From: Streptomyces sp. SID14436
GTDB lineage: Bacteria > Actinomycetota > Actinomycetes > Streptomycetales > Streptomycetaceae
Length of the DNA: 64,000 bases
Assembly (NCBI RefSeq): GCF_010548465.1
Contig: NZ_JAAGMD010000791.1
Span: 1 to 64,000, forward strand
Reading direction: 5' to 3'
Shown piece by piece: positions 24,922 to 34,305 of the stretch; within the stretch, counting starts at the first letter, position 1, and each line of letters starts with the position of its first letter. The position numbers and the translations under genes are program-made. The notes under the pieces were generated by a model that was not told where the DNA came from, ran no database searches, and was given only the letters and a program-made list of their open reading frames with translations.

Positions 24922-25146
24922 TCAGGCGCCGAGGCCGAAGCGGACCGGGTCGATACCGGCGGCGTCCAGTTCCTCCGTGGTGAACCGCAGGGGCGCTGCG
25001 TCCGGCCGCTTGCTGTCGCCCAGCGCCCAGGCGTCCTCGCCGATACGGGCGAGGGTCACGCACCCTTCGGTGCAGGGACCGCCGCACGCCTTGGTGAACG
25101 AGGCCGCGCTGATGTCGAGGGCGTAGAGGTTGGTTCCGTTCTGCAT
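24922..25146 (-). CDS. DUF397-like small protein
   Basis: 74 aa from ATG 25146 behind GGAAGG. 'CGGPCTEGCVTLARIGEDAWALGDSKRPDAAPLRF' (residues 21-55, read in pieces) follows the DUF397 plan of a Cys-containing strand, then a D-S-K motif, then 'L.FT..E'. DUF397 proteins are commonly partners of DUF5753-type XRE regulators, and such a regulator is divergent from this gene across the operator at 25333-25355. Confidence 0.65.
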   Translation of the reverse strand: MQNGTNLYALDISAASFTKACGGPCTEGCVTLARIGEDAWALGDSKRPDAAPLRFTTEELDAAGIDPVRFGLGA

Positions 25147-25332
25147 GACTGCACCTTCCAGCTCGTCCGACGCGGCCGGGTCCGGCCGCCGCCGCCCATG
25201 GCGGGCGGGATTGCGCGGAGGGGGCGGGCCGCCTGGTGTTTCCGCAGGTGAGCGGCGGATACGGACGGCTCGTCCCGGATCTCCGTGACCTCAGAGTGGC
25301 GGTCGGACGGGGGCGGGGACGAGTGTGGCACC

Positions 25333-25355
25333 CCGTACGCTGAGTCAGCGTACGG
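25333..25355. promoter_or_regulatory. XRE-type operator, copy 2
   Basis: Inverted repeat with perfect 10-bp arms CCGTACGCTG (25333-25342) and CAGCGTACGG (25346-25355). It sits in the divergent promoter of the DUF397-like gene and the XRE gene and is nearly identical to 23261-23283. The XRE protein is the natural candidate to bind it. Confidence 0.78.
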
Positions 25356-25465
25356 ACACGAAGAGTGGACGGTACGTCTGATGATCCGCCAGTCTTGGGG
25401 TGGACGCGGGCGGCGGAAGAGACGGCCGTCGCGGTGCGGTGCGGAGGCAAGGAAAGGGGCGGCGG

Positions 25466-26368
25466 ATGGACGTGGTCGGGGTCGAGGGGGAGGCGGCGGC
25501 CGGGAGCGCCGGCGGTGTGCGGGCGGTTCCGGCGGGGCCGGTGGGGGAGTGCGAGCGGGAGCCGCATCCGTCGGACAGCCTGCGGACGTTCGGGGCCGTC
25601 GTCCAGGCGCTGCGCGAGCACGCGGGGCTGAGCCGGGCCGACCTGGGCGTGAGGGTCCAGTACTCGAAACACACGGTCGAGTCGGTGGAGTTGGGACGCC
25701 GGATGCCGGACGAGGCGTTCGTGGAGCGCGCGGAGGAGGCGCTGGGCAACACGGGTGCGCTGCGGAAGGCCGCGCGGCATCTGACGCGGGGGGAGGCGGG
25801 GCTGGCGGCGTGGTTCCGGCGGTGGGCTCGGCTGGAGCGGGAGGCGGTGAGTCTGTGCACGTATGAGTGCCGGTTGGTGCCGGGGTTGTTGCAGTCGGAG
25901 GGGTATGCGCGGGCGGTGTTCGACAACAGCATCCCGTTGCTGCCCGACGAGCAGACGGAGGCGCAGGTCACGGCCCGAATGGAACGACAGGCGATGATGA
26001 GGGAGCGGCCGACCGTGCCGTTCGGCTTCATCGTGGAGGAGTCGGTGTTCCGGCGCGGGCTGGGTGGGGCGGAGGCGCAGGTGAGCATGCTGGAACATGT
26101 GCTTGAGCTGACTGCGCCGCGCAACGTGACGCTGCAAGTGGTGCCGGTGGAGCTGGAGTTCCACGGATGCCTGGACGGGCCCATGCGGATCCTGGAAACC
26201 CCGGAGGGGCGGCGGCTCGGGTACTCCGAAGGACAGCAGAACGGACGGCTGATCTCCGACGCGAAAGAGATGAGTCTGCTCTGCCGACGCTATGACACAC
26301 TGCGCTCGCAGGCCCTCAACCCTAAAGATTCCCGGGACCTGCTGGAGCGACTTCGAGGAGAGCTATGA
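25466..26368 (+). CDS. XRE-family regulator with DUF5753-like effector domain
   Basis: 300 aa from ATG 25466. An N-terminal helix-turn-helix lies around residues 40-80 ('LREHAGLSRADLGVRVQYSKHTVESVELGRR'). The C-terminal part has the DUF5753 pattern: 'YECRLVPGLLQSEGYARAVF', 'FIVEESVFRR', 'MLEHVLELTAPRNVTLQVVP'. It is translationally coupled (ATGA) to the DUF397 gene downstream. Members of this family control development or secondary metabolism in Streptomyces; the direct target here is probably its own promoter and that of the HATPase. Confidence 0.87.
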   Translation: MDVVGVEGEAAAGSAGGVRAVPAGPVGECEREPHPSDSLRTFGAVVQALREHAGLSRADLGVRVQYSKHTVESVELGRRMPDEAFVERAEEALGNTGALRKAARHLTRGEAGLAAWFRRWARLEREAVSLCTYECRLVPGLLQSEGYARAVFDNSIPLLPDEQTEAQVTARMERQAMMRERPTVPFGFIVEESVFRRGLGGAEAQVSMLEHVLELTAPRNVTLQVVPVELEFHGCLDGPMRILETPEGRRLGYSEGQQNGRLISDAKEMSLLCRRYDTLRSQALNPKDSRDLLERLRGEL

Positions 26369-26556
26369 GCAGCGGTACGTCGGAACTCGCCTGGTTCAAG
26401 TCCAGCTACAGCGGCACCCAGGGCGACGACTGCGTGGAGGTCGCGGTCGCCGAACAGGCCGTGCACGTACGGGACTCCAAGGACGTGACCCGCTCGGCCT
26501 TCGCCGTCGGCCGTGAAGGCTGGGGGCGGTTCGTACGGTTCGCGTCGGAGCGATGA
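26365..26556 (+). CDS. DUF397 protein
   Basis: 63 aa, textbook DUF397: 'WFKSSYSG', 'DDCVEVAVAE', 'VHVRDSKD', 'GWGRFVRF'. It starts within the stop of the XRE gene (ATGA), the normal arrangement for this pair. DUF397 partners are thought to modulate their XRE regulator. Confidence 0.85.
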   Translation: MSSGTSELAWFKSSYSGTQGDDCVEVAVAEQAVHVRDSKDVTRSAFAVGREGWGRFVRFASER

Positions 26557-26564
26557 ACGACTTG

Positions 26565-26601
26565 GGGCGTGCCGTCCGCTGGAGTAGCGGGCGGCACGCC
26601 C
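26565..26601. terminator. Bidirectional terminator between convergent genes
   Basis: A 16-bp stem with one mismatch (26565-26580 with 26586-26601) and a 5-nt loop. It serves the DUF397 gene on the plus strand and the end of the defence operon on the minus strand. Confidence 0.8.
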
Positions 26602-27162
26602 TCACCGCGTCTCGTTCGTGGGGCCGTACCCGAGGGCCGCGCGGTTGATGAAACGGTCACCGAGGTCGCGCACGGGCGCGGGCTTCGGTTGCTTGGCAGC
26701 GCTCTTCGCCGTGGGCTTCTTCGGGGCTGGCTTCTTGCCGCCCGCACGCTTGGTCGCTGTTGCCTTTGCCTGCTTGGCTTTCTTCGCGGCCGGCGTGTTG
26801 CGCGCGGCGAACCTCTTGCGGGCCGCTGAGAGCCTCTCGCGTTCTGCAACGGCTACGTTGGTGGGAAGAGCCTCGGCGAGAACGCGGGCCCGGCTGAGCG
26901 CGTAGCGCGCCGCACTCCAGTTCTTTCTGTTGATGGCCATGTTCGCCAGGCTGATGGCCTGCTGCAAGGCTCTGATCTTCGCGGGCTGCTTCCGAGGTAT
27001 CTCGGACTCGGCACCGCTGCTGCGCTTCTGCCCGGCGGCTCGGGTACGCCAATCCGTACCTGAGCTCAGAACGACGACCGACCGAGGGTTGCTGCTCTGG
27101 TTCACGCGTACCACGTGCGTTGTTCCTTGGGTGAGCGGTGGGGCAGGCCCTGGGGTGGCCAC
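26602..27162 (-). CDS. Basic Lys/Ala/Pro-rich protein at the end of the defence operon
   Basis: 186 aa. The N-terminal part has 'GTTHVVRVNQSSNPRSVVVLSSG'-like sequence and a helical segment ('KIRALQQAISLANMAINRKNWSAARYALSRARVLAE', residues 62-97). The C-terminal third is a histone-H1-like low-complexity tail of KKAK/KPAPKKPTAKSA repeats, suggesting non-specific nucleic acid binding. It begins 25 bp after the methyltransferase stop on the same strand, so it is likely the last gene of that operon. A shorter start inside the first 20 codons is possible. Function unknown. Confidence 0.7.
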   Translation of the reverse strand: MATPGPAPPLTQGTTHVVRVNQSSNPRSVVVLSSGTDWRTRAAGQKRSSGAESEIPRKQPAKIRALQQAISLANMAINRKNWSAARYALSRARVLAEALPTNVAVAERERLSAARKRFAARNTPAAKKAKQAKATATKRAGGKKPAPKKPTAKSAAKQPKPAPVRDLGDRFINRAALGYGPTNETR

Positions 27163-27187
27163 CAGGCGGGGCCACCCCAGGGGCAGG

Positions 27188-30100
27188 TCAGTCGTGACGA
27201 GGACCCTGACCGGGAGGCGGGGTGAGGGTGGAACGGTAGGTACCGGACTCGCCCTCGGTAAGCGGGTTCTCCAGGGTCAGGCCGGCGGCGGCCATGCGGT
27301 CGTACTCGGCGAGGATCAGGTTCTTGGTGCGGTACTCGCCGTGGGCCTTCATGTCGTTGTCACGGACGACGTTGAAGGTGTCCAGAATGTAGGCGGTGTC
27401 GTCGCGGTCGATGCCGTAGAGGTGGAAGAAGAGAGCGTCCAGTTCGGCGCGGATCACGGCACGGCGGTCCTCGTCCCAGCGGAAGGGGGCGCCCGTGTCG
27501 CCAAGGTCGCGTGCGAAGGGTGCCATGTCGTGGGCGGTGTAGATCAATTCGAGGAGGCGAGGAGTGATTGCGTGCGAGTGCGGAGTCAGCTGCTCAGGGT
27601 GCAGGAATGGGAGCTGTTCGAATTGGAAGAAGTTGAGGTTGGTTCCACCGAGCTTCTGCCGAAGCACGTAGTCCAGAGCGAGTGCAGTGCTGTTGCCGTA
27701 GAAGAGCCAAGGTTGCTCGGTCCTGCTAGGCATTAGAATATTACCGGAGTCGCCAAGTCCGCGCTTCGGAAACGCGAAGGTGATGGCGGTCCGTTCATTT
27801 GTACCGTGACAGATTTTACGGAATCCCATCAGCCAGTCGTGGTGCCAATCCTTGGCAGCCAGGAGACTGTCTACACCTGGAATTTTAACTTCTTCGCCGT
27901 TCTTGTCGAACTTACCTGTCGCTGTGTCATCCGCTGGGACCCAATACCGAGGCATCGGGGCGGCTGAGGGGTCTTGATGTTGTTCGACAGTGAAGCGAGG
28001 CAGAGTGCCCAAAGCGAGCTGCTTCTCCGTCGCGCCTTCGTAGGTGGAGAAGCGGTGATCGTAATAATGGAGCATCTTCGCCTCGTAAAGCGGTAGGAGG
28101 CGCGCCTCTCCCCGCACCAGGACGTTGCCCTCCAGGTGCCAGCCGTCTCTGAGAAGGTCGTCGAAGGTTTCGCCTTGCTCGGCGGAAGGGCGAAATAGGT
28201 GAGAGTCGCTGGTCATGTTGAATAGACCTTGGATGAAGCTGATGCCCCACGGATTCCCGGCGCTCTTTTTAGTCTCGTCTACAAGGACGGGGATGCGGCG
28301 GTAGATGTCAAGGGTGACTTCTGCATCTCGGCGGGAGCGGAAAATAGGGCATGTGCCGGTATTAGGGTTCAGGAGTTGAATTTCGCGACCGGTCAAGGTG
28401 TAGGAGCGTTCAGCGATCTGAGAGACTTGACGGACGCGAAAAGCGATTGTGATCGGAGTTTCAGGAGATCCGGACCCAATCATGCAGAATAGGGCGAAGT
28501 TCACAGCATGGTGAACGCCAGGGAAAAGCTTCTCCTCGTTTTCGAAGCCGTAAAGTGCTGCCAACTGGCCCTTCGTTACCAGATCCTTGAAGAAAAACTG
28601 AGTTGTTGCATCCGTCGCGATCCCGGTCGGAACGATGACTCCGACGCGGCCACGTGGCGAACCGAGGCGACGGTCTTGTTCTGTGAAGATGGTGTCAGTT
28701 TTGATGCGCCCTCGACCGCACAGAGGGTAGAGCCCGGACGCGCTAGCGAAGTGCCGGGTGCCATCGATCTCTCGCTTGGCTTCCTGGTACATGCTGTAGA
28801 GGTCCGGGTCGTTGGCTACGAGTCGTTGGATAAGGCTCTTGCGCCGGGCACCCGCAGATTTGGCGATCTCCGGAGACCGAGCGGCGAAGAACTCTTGCTC
28901 CTTCAGTTCTAGATGTTCCCACGGCGGATTCCCCACCACCGCGTCGAACCCTCCAGTCCACCCCGTCCCCGGCTGGACGCCCGCCCCCGACTCCGGAACC
29001 GCGAACACCTCCGGAAATTCCAGGTGCCAGTGGAAGAACCGATACTGATCCCGCAGGTTCATGATCTCGGCATGCGTGGCGTCCGGCACGGCCGACTGGT
29101 CGCGCCCCCGCAGCGCGCGGAATACCTGGTCTGTCGGCGCCTCCGGAGCCCCGTCCCACTTGGGCCACACGAACGCGGCGCACCACGCATCCGCAGCATG
29201 CAGATCCTGGACGTACGTCGTGGACTCGACGTAGGCCCGATACGCCGACTCCTGCGCCCGCACCTGCTCCAGAGAGTCTGCCGGTGCCGTAGTGATCCGG
29301 GCCAACTCGGCAGCGTACTGGTCGTTGCCGGGCAAGACGTCCGTGTCGAAGGTCAGCTCGTCCTGGCCTGCGCGCTGGGTCCTGTTCCGCTTGACCAGCC
29401 AAGCCGCGTATTTCTTGCCGTCCCCCTCGATCGGCTTGAACGCGTCGTCCGGAACACCTTCCGCCAGCAGCTTCGGCGTAGCCCCGATCAGCCCGTTGCC
29501 GTGCTTGACGTGGGCGTCGAGGAATCCAAGCGGCTTACCCGGCTCCAGCGCCTCCAGCCACAGCGAGACCTTCGCCAGCTCCACGGCCATAGGGTTGAGG
29601 TCCACGCCGTAGATGCAGCGCGCGACGACCTCGTGCAGCGCATGCCGCACCGCGTCGACCGTCGGCTCCGGGTTGCGCTCCCGCACCGACGCAACCCGCT
29701 TGGCGATACGCCGAGCTGAAGCGACGAGGAAGTGCCCAGACCCACAAGCCGGGTCGCAGACCGTCAGGGACAGCAGCTCGTCGACGATGTCGTCGGCCGG
29801 GTCAGGACGGCCGGCCTCCGCGGCCCGCTGCTCGCCCCGCTTCACGGCGTCGTCTATGACCGGATCCAGCGTCGTGTCCAACAGGCACTCGATCAGCGAC
29901 GACGGCGTGTAGTAACTGCCCGTCGTCTTCCGGCTGTTGCCCGCGACCTCGATCAACTCGAAGGACCGGTCCGTAGCCGAGTGCTTCGGCTCGAGCTCCA
30001 GCAGCGACTCGTAGACCGAGCCCAACTCCTCCGCGTCCAAATGCCGGTAGTCCACCGAACGCCACCGCCGCGCACCCGAGTCCCGCACCTGCGCCAGATG

Positions 30101-31303
30101 CCGCACGGCAGCCAGCAGCGACTCGTTGGACAGCTTCAGCCCGTCCAGCGGCGCGTCGGCCTCCGTGTGCGTGAACAGACCGCCGAGACCGGGCAGCCCC
30201 AGCTCCGGACGGCCCCCTTCCTTCCCCAGCGCGTCAAGAACGATCCGCAGCGCCTCGTACTGGTCACCGTGCGCCGTTCCCTGCCGCCGCCGGGCCCGCT
30301 CCCGCAGCCGCGCCGACGAGAAGTACCGCTCGTACGCCTCCCGTTGCCGCTCACTGGCGTTCGGGTCGAGCAGGGCGTCCCGGTCCTCGGCCACAAACAC
30401 GAACAGCAGCCGGTACACCAGCCGCAGCAACGCATCCCGCAGCGCCTTCGGGTCCACGTCCTCCCGCAACCGCACGTTCTCCGGATGCCGCAGGAACCCG
30501 GTCCCGAGCACGGTCAGCGCGTTCTGCACGCCCAGCCGCAGCTGGTCCAGGGCACGCGCCCCCGACGTGACGGCCTCCGTACGCCACTTCTCCAGCCAGC
30601 ACCCGGCCGGCGCCGCCCCCTCCTGCACCGCGAACCGCGAAGCATGCAGCACGCAGTACAGCAGCACGAACTCGCTGAACAGCTCCCCGTCGAAGATCGC
30701 CTCAAGGTCGAACTCGACGTAGGCCGCCGTCGCGAAGGACGACGAGTCGCGCAGCAGCCGCAGCCGGCGCCCGTTCGTGAGCACCGCCCACAGGTGGGCC
30801 TCGGTGCGGTTCAGGCAGTCCTGGAGCATCGACTGCGCCGGGACCTGACCGGCCGCCGGACGCTTGTCCAACTCCTGGTTCCACGGCACCAGATGCACCA
30901 GCGCCGGACCATGCCGGTGCGACACCGGGAACCGCTTCTCGGCATCCGAGTCGGCCGGGATGCCCCCCGCCCCGACCTCCGTCAGCGCACCGAAGTCCAG
31001 CTTGCGGAACAACTGGGCGAGCCAGTCGGAGCCCGCCCGGCCCGTCGGGTCGGCGGACGGCGCGCCCGTGACCGGGTCCGAGGGCAGCGCGGCGCGCAGC
31101 TCGCGCCACAGCGGCTTGAGGTATTCCCAGGCGCGCTCGGCCTCGTCCCGGACGGGGACGGAGGCGGGCAGGCCGTAGTCGGCGGGCTTGGTGCCCGGCA
31201 GGTTCCGCGCCTCGGCGATGCGCAGCAGCATGTCGGCGGGGAGCAGACCGCCGACCGTGGTGACGGCGGTGAAGGCCAGGGCGGTGCGGGTGGCGGCGGA
31301 CAT
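27188..31303 (-). CDS. N6-adenine DNA methyltransferase, DrmMI/PglX-like
   Basis: 1371 aa. The SAM-binding motif is 'DPACGSGHFL' (517-526), with 'GVDLNPMAVELAKVSLW' following, and catalytic motif IV is 'GNPPWEHLE' (791-799), the gamma-class N6-adenine type. About 450 N-terminal residues precede the fold and a target-recognition part follows it. From just after motif IV to about residue 1235 (nt 28915-27600) the DNA is clearly less GC-rich than on either side. Its start shares a base with the helicase stop (TGATG). In DISARM and BREX such enzymes mark host DNA. It could also be a type IIG-like enzyme, but I see no nuclease motif. Confidence 0.87.
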   Translation of the reverse strand: MSAATRTALAFTAVTTVGGLLPADMLLRIAEARNLPGTKPADYGLPASVPVRDEAERAWEYLKPLWRELRAALPSDPVTGAPSADPTGRAGSDWLAQLFRKLDFGALTEVGAGGIPADSDAEKRFPVSHRHGPALVHLVPWNQELDKRPAAGQVPAQSMLQDCLNRTEAHLWAVLTNGRRLRLLRDSSSFATAAYVEFDLEAIFDGELFSEFVLLYCVLHASRFAVQEGAAPAGCWLEKWRTEAVTSGARALDQLRLGVQNALTVLGTGFLRHPENVRLREDVDPKALRDALLRLVYRLLFVFVAEDRDALLDPNASERQREAYERYFSSARLRERARRRQGTAHGDQYEALRIVLDALGKEGGRPELGLPGLGGLFTHTEADAPLDGLKLSNESLLAAVRHLAQVRDSGARRWRSVDYRHLDAEELGSVYESLLELEPKHSATDRSFELIEVAGNSRKTTGSYYTPSSLIECLLDTTLDPVIDDAVKRGEQRAAEAGRPDPADDIVDELLSLTVCDPACGSGHFLVASARRIAKRVASVRERNPEPTVDAVRHALHEVVARCIYGVDLNPMAVELAKVSLWLEALEPGKPLGFLDAHVKHGNGLIGATPKLLAEGVPDDAFKPIEGDGKKYAAWLVKRNRTQRAGQDELTFDTDVLPGNDQYAAELARITTAPADSLEQVRAQESAYRAYVESTTYVQDLHAADAWCAAFVWPKWDGAPEAPTDQVFRALRGRDQSAVPDATHAEIMNLRDQYRFFHWHLEFPEVFAVPESGAGVQPGTGWTGGFDAVVGNPPWEHLELKEQEFFAARSPEIAKSAGARRKSLIQRLVANDPDLYSMYQEAKREIDGTRHFASASGLYPLCGRGRIKTDTIFTEQDRRLGSPRGRVGVIVPTGIATDATTQFFFKDLVTKGQLAALYGFENEEKLFPGVHHAVNFALFCMIGSGSPETPITIAFRVRQVSQIAERSYTLTGREIQLLNPNTGTCPIFRSRRDAEVTLDIYRRIPVLVDETKKSAGNPWGISFIQGLFNMTSDSHLFRPSAEQGETFDDLLRDGWHLEGNVLVRGEARLLPLYEAKMLHYYDHRFSTYEGATEKQLALGTLPRFTVEQHQDPSAAPMPRYWVPADDTATGKFDKNGEEVKIPGVDSLLAAKDWHHDWLMGFRKICHGTNERTAITFAFPKRGLGDSGNILMPSRTEQPWLFYGNSTALALDYVLRQKLGGTNLNFFQFEQLPFLHPEQLTPHSHAITPRLLELIYTAHDMAPFARDLGDTGAPFRWDEDRRAVIRAELDALFFHLYGIDRDDTAYILDTFNVVRDNDMKAHGEYRTKNLILAEYDRMAAAGLTLENPLTEGESGTYRSTLTPPPGQGPRHD

Positions 31304-34248
31304 CAGGCTTCGGCTCCGGACACGGTAGAGGCGGCGGGGGCGGCGGGCGGCACGTAGACGTACACGCCGAGGACGTCGGCGGGCTCCTGCGGGATCACCT
31401 TCAGGCCGCGGACGATCTCTTCGTTGGCCTTGCGCACCCGGCGGTGCGAGGCGTCGAGTTCGGCGGCCAGGCGGGTGCCGTACTCGGTGAGGTGGTCGGC
31501 GAGGCCGGGCAGGCCCTCCAGCGCGCGGGTGATGGACCTGCGGGCGGCCAGCTCGTGGGTGTTGGCGGTGGCGCGCGCGCCGAGCAGCGCGGCGGCCGCG
31601 TCGTCGTCCAGCCAGCGGGCGCGCTGCGGCAGACCCTCGTAGGCCAGCAGCCGCGCGTCCTCGGCGACCACCTGCCGCTCACCCGAACGGGACGGCAGGG
31701 TGAGGTGGAAGCGGTAGCGGACCAGCAGCAGCGTCGTGCGGACGCTCACCGCGTCCGTCGTCACCACACCGCAGCGGCGGGCCGGACGCGGACCCAGCGC
31801 CTTCGCGTCCAGCGCCGAGTCCAGGACGTACGAGGCGACGGCCCCGATCGCCGGGTCGGTGCGGACGAGGGCGGCCTCGCCGCGGCCGATCGCCGGCGTG
31901 GTGCGGAACGGGATCTCGCGGTCCTCCTCGACCAGCCGGTTGCCCAGCGTGGCCGCGAGCGCGTCCCGCAGCCCGGCCGGGGTGCCGCCGACCTGCGCGG
32001 TGAAGTCACCGCTGCCGTCCCGCGGATCGCGCACGAGCGCGTCCAGGTCGCGCAGCGCCTCCAGCGTGAACTCGCGCACCTCCTCCGCGCCGCCGAGCGC
32101 GGCCCGTACGGCGGCGACCTCGCGGGCCACCTCCTCCGGGTGGATGGCCCGCTGCGCGTACTTGGAACGGGAGGTCTTCTCCCGGTCGGCCGCCGACGTC
32201 CACTCCCGCTCGATGCGGTCGAAGGACTCCTGGTGGGCGTCCATCTCGAACAGGCTCTCCTGGCTGCCCTGCCGCCCGTGCAGCAGCAGCCACTCCACCA
32301 CGGCGTCCGTGACGCCGCTCGCGGTTTCGTCCGGGACGGAGACGGAGATGCCGAGGTCCTTCTTGATCTGGCGGTGCTTCTTGAACAGCACCTCCAGGAC
32401 CTTGCCGTCGATGCCGTTGTCCTCGCCGTACATCGTGATGACGCGGACCTGGTCGCGCTTCTGCCCGTACCGGTCGACGCGGCCCTCGCGCTGGTCGTGA
32501 CGGGTCGGGTTCCACGCCAGGTCGTAGTGGACGACGGCGTCGAAGTGGTGCTGGAGGTTGACGCCCTCGGAGAGGCAGTCGGTGGCGATCAGCACGCGCC
32601 GCACGGACGGGTCGCCGCCCTCCTCGGCGGCGAGCTGCTCGATCCGCTCCAGGCGCTGCTGCGGGGAGAGCGTGCCGGTCACGGCGGCGATCCTCGTCCT
32701 CTTGCCGAGCTTGCCGTCCAGCTGCTGGGCGAGGTAGTCGGCCGTGGGGATGTAGCGGCAGAAGACGATCGGGTTGTAGCCCTGCCCGATCAGGTCCTTC
32801 AGGTGCTTGGTCAGCGCCTTCAGCTTGGCGTCCCCCGCCGGGCCCATCAACTCCTCGGCGCGTCCGGCGAGTTCGAGAAGGCGGGCGCCCGCGTCCTCCG
32901 ACTCGGCGGCGCCGGGCGCGACGTCCATGCCCTCGTGCCGGTCGTTCTCGGCGGAGTCGGCGGCCACCGGGGCGCCCAGCACGTCCGCCTCGTGCGCGGT
33001 GCGGGCGGTGGCCGACTCGGAGCGGGTCTTCAGGGTCTGGGCGGCGGCGGCCGGGGACGACACCATGGAACGCAACAGGGCGATCACCGACCACCAGGCG
33101 ATGCGGGCCTCCCGCTTGCCCTGCTCGCCGGCCGCCGAGACGCGGTCCGCGGCGTAGGCGATCGCGTCGTCGAGGAGCGCCCGGTAGGCGGGCGTCAGCT
33201 TGTACGGCTCGTCCTTCGTCCAGCGGTCGGACGGGAACGCGGTCCGCTCCGCCAGGGAGTCGTCGGCGAGGCCGTCCTCCTTGGTGAGGTAGTCGCGGAC
33301 GTCGGCGCGCTTGCGGGCCACGAAGTGCTCGGCGAGCTTCGCCCGTCCCGCCGGCGTCTCCAGGTCCAGCGTCGCCAGCTCGGGCCGCACCAGGCCGAGC
33401 AGGTTGCGGAACGCGGACTCCTTGCCGGAGTGCGGGGTCGCCGTCAGCAGCAGCAGATGGCGGTCGGCGTCGGCGGACACCTTCCGCAGCAGCTCGTGGC
33501 GGAGCTGGTTCGTCGCGGAGGACGCGCCGCCCTGCGCGGGGTCGTCGGCGGCCACACAGGTGTGCGCCTCGTCGACGATCACCAGGTCGGGGCAGTGCTT
33601 GACGAAGTCCTCACGGTGACGGGTCGACTTGATGAAGTCCGTCGAGATGATCGTGAACGGATGCCGGTCGAACAGCGACTGGCCCAGCTCCAGGTTCCGC
33701 TCCAGACGCGACACCGTGGACGCCAGCACCAGCTCCGCGTCGATGCCGAACTTCTCCCGCAGCTCGCCCTGCCACTGCTCGGCCAGCGCGGGGGAGCACA
33801 GCACCGCCAGCCGGGTCGCCTCGCCCTGCGCCAGCAGCTCCTTGGCGATCAGCCCCGCCTCGACGGTCTTGCCGATACCGACGTCGTCCGAGATCAGCAG
33901 CCGTACCGTGCGCTGCCGCAGCGCCATCAGCAGCGGCACCAGCTGGTAGGCGCGGGGCTCGACGGCGATCGACGCCAGCGAGCGGAACGGGCCCGCGCCC
34001 GACCGGAAGCCGATGCGCAGCGCCGTGCGCAGCAGACCGGCGGCACGCTGGTCGCCCAGGTCGTCCGGGCTCGGCGCGGCGAACTCGGCGGGGCGCACCT
34101 CCTCGAACGAGGGGAAGACGGCCGCGATGTCGTCCTCGCTCCCGCCCAGCGGGCGCAGCACCAGCATGTCGGGGGCGCTCTCGGGCAGCACCACCCATTC
34201 CCGGCCACGGGCCGCGACCAGCGAGCCGGCTGTGTACGTGAGGCTCAT
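31303..34248 (-). CDS. SNF2-type helicase, DrmD-like
   Basis: 981 aa SF2/SNF2 ATPase. Walker A 'DDVGIGKT' (121-128), DEAH box (226-229), 'LLLTATPHSGKE', and the C-terminal helicase lobe with 'ATDCLSEGVNLQ' and 'NPTRHDQREGRVDRYGQ'. The pairing with a large adenine methyltransferase directly downstream is the drmD-drmMI arrangement of class 1 DISARM. The C-terminal 300 residues have no motif I recognise. It lies 57 bp after the kinase-helicase gene, so all belong to one transcript. Confidence 0.87.
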   Translation of the reverse strand: MSLTYTAGSLVAARGREWVVLPESAPDMLVLRPLGGSEDDIAAVFPSFEEVRPAEFAAPSPDDLGDQRAAGLLRTALRIGFRSGAGPFRSLASIAVEPRAYQLVPLLMALRQRTVRLLISDDVGIGKTVEAGLIAKELLAQGEATRLAVLCSPALAEQWQGELREKFGIDAELVLASTVSRLERNLELGQSLFDRHPFTIISTDFIKSTRHREDFVKHCPDLVIVDEAHTCVAADDPAQGGASSATNQLRHELLRKVSADADRHLLLLTATPHSGKESAFRNLLGLVRPELATLDLETPAGRAKLAEHFVARKRADVRDYLTKEDGLADDSLAERTAFPSDRWTKDEPYKLTPAYRALLDDAIAYAADRVSAAGEQGKREARIAWWSVIALLRSMVSSPAAAAQTLKTRSESATARTAHEADVLGAPVAADSAENDRHEGMDVAPGAAESEDAGARLLELAGRAEELMGPAGDAKLKALTKHLKDLIGQGYNPIVFCRYIPTADYLAQQLDGKLGKRTRIAAVTGTLSPQQRLERIEQLAAEEGGDPSVRRVLIATDCLSEGVNLQHHFDAVVHYDLAWNPTRHDQREGRVDRYGQKRDQVRVITMYGEDNGIDGKVLEVLFKKHRQIKKDLGISVSVPDETASGVTDAVVEWLLLHGRQGSQESLFEMDAHQESFDRIEREWTSAADREKTSRSKYAQRAIHPEEVAREVAAVRAALGGAEEVREFTLEALRDLDALVRDPRDGSGDFTAQVGGTPAGLRDALAATLGNRLVEEDREIPFRTTPAIGRGEAALVRTDPAIGAVASYVLDSALDAKALGPRPARRCGVVTTDAVSVRTTLLLVRYRFHLTLPSRSGERQVVAEDARLLAYEGLPQRARWLDDDAAAALLGARATANTHELAARRSITRALEGLPGLADHLTEYGTRLAAELDASHRRVRKANEEIVRGLKVIPQEPADVLGVYVYVPPAAPAASTVSGAEA

Positions 34249-34305
34249 GGGATGTCTCAGTTCCTCGGGTCGATACGTCGGGAGGTCGTCAGGGGCGCGG
34301 GACGG

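Noticed and set aside
26701-26830. Repetitive AAG/GCC-rich DNA resembling a tandem repeat
   Set aside because: It encodes the Lys/Ala tail of the basic protein; the repeat is at the protein level and too irregular for a CRISPR or satellite.
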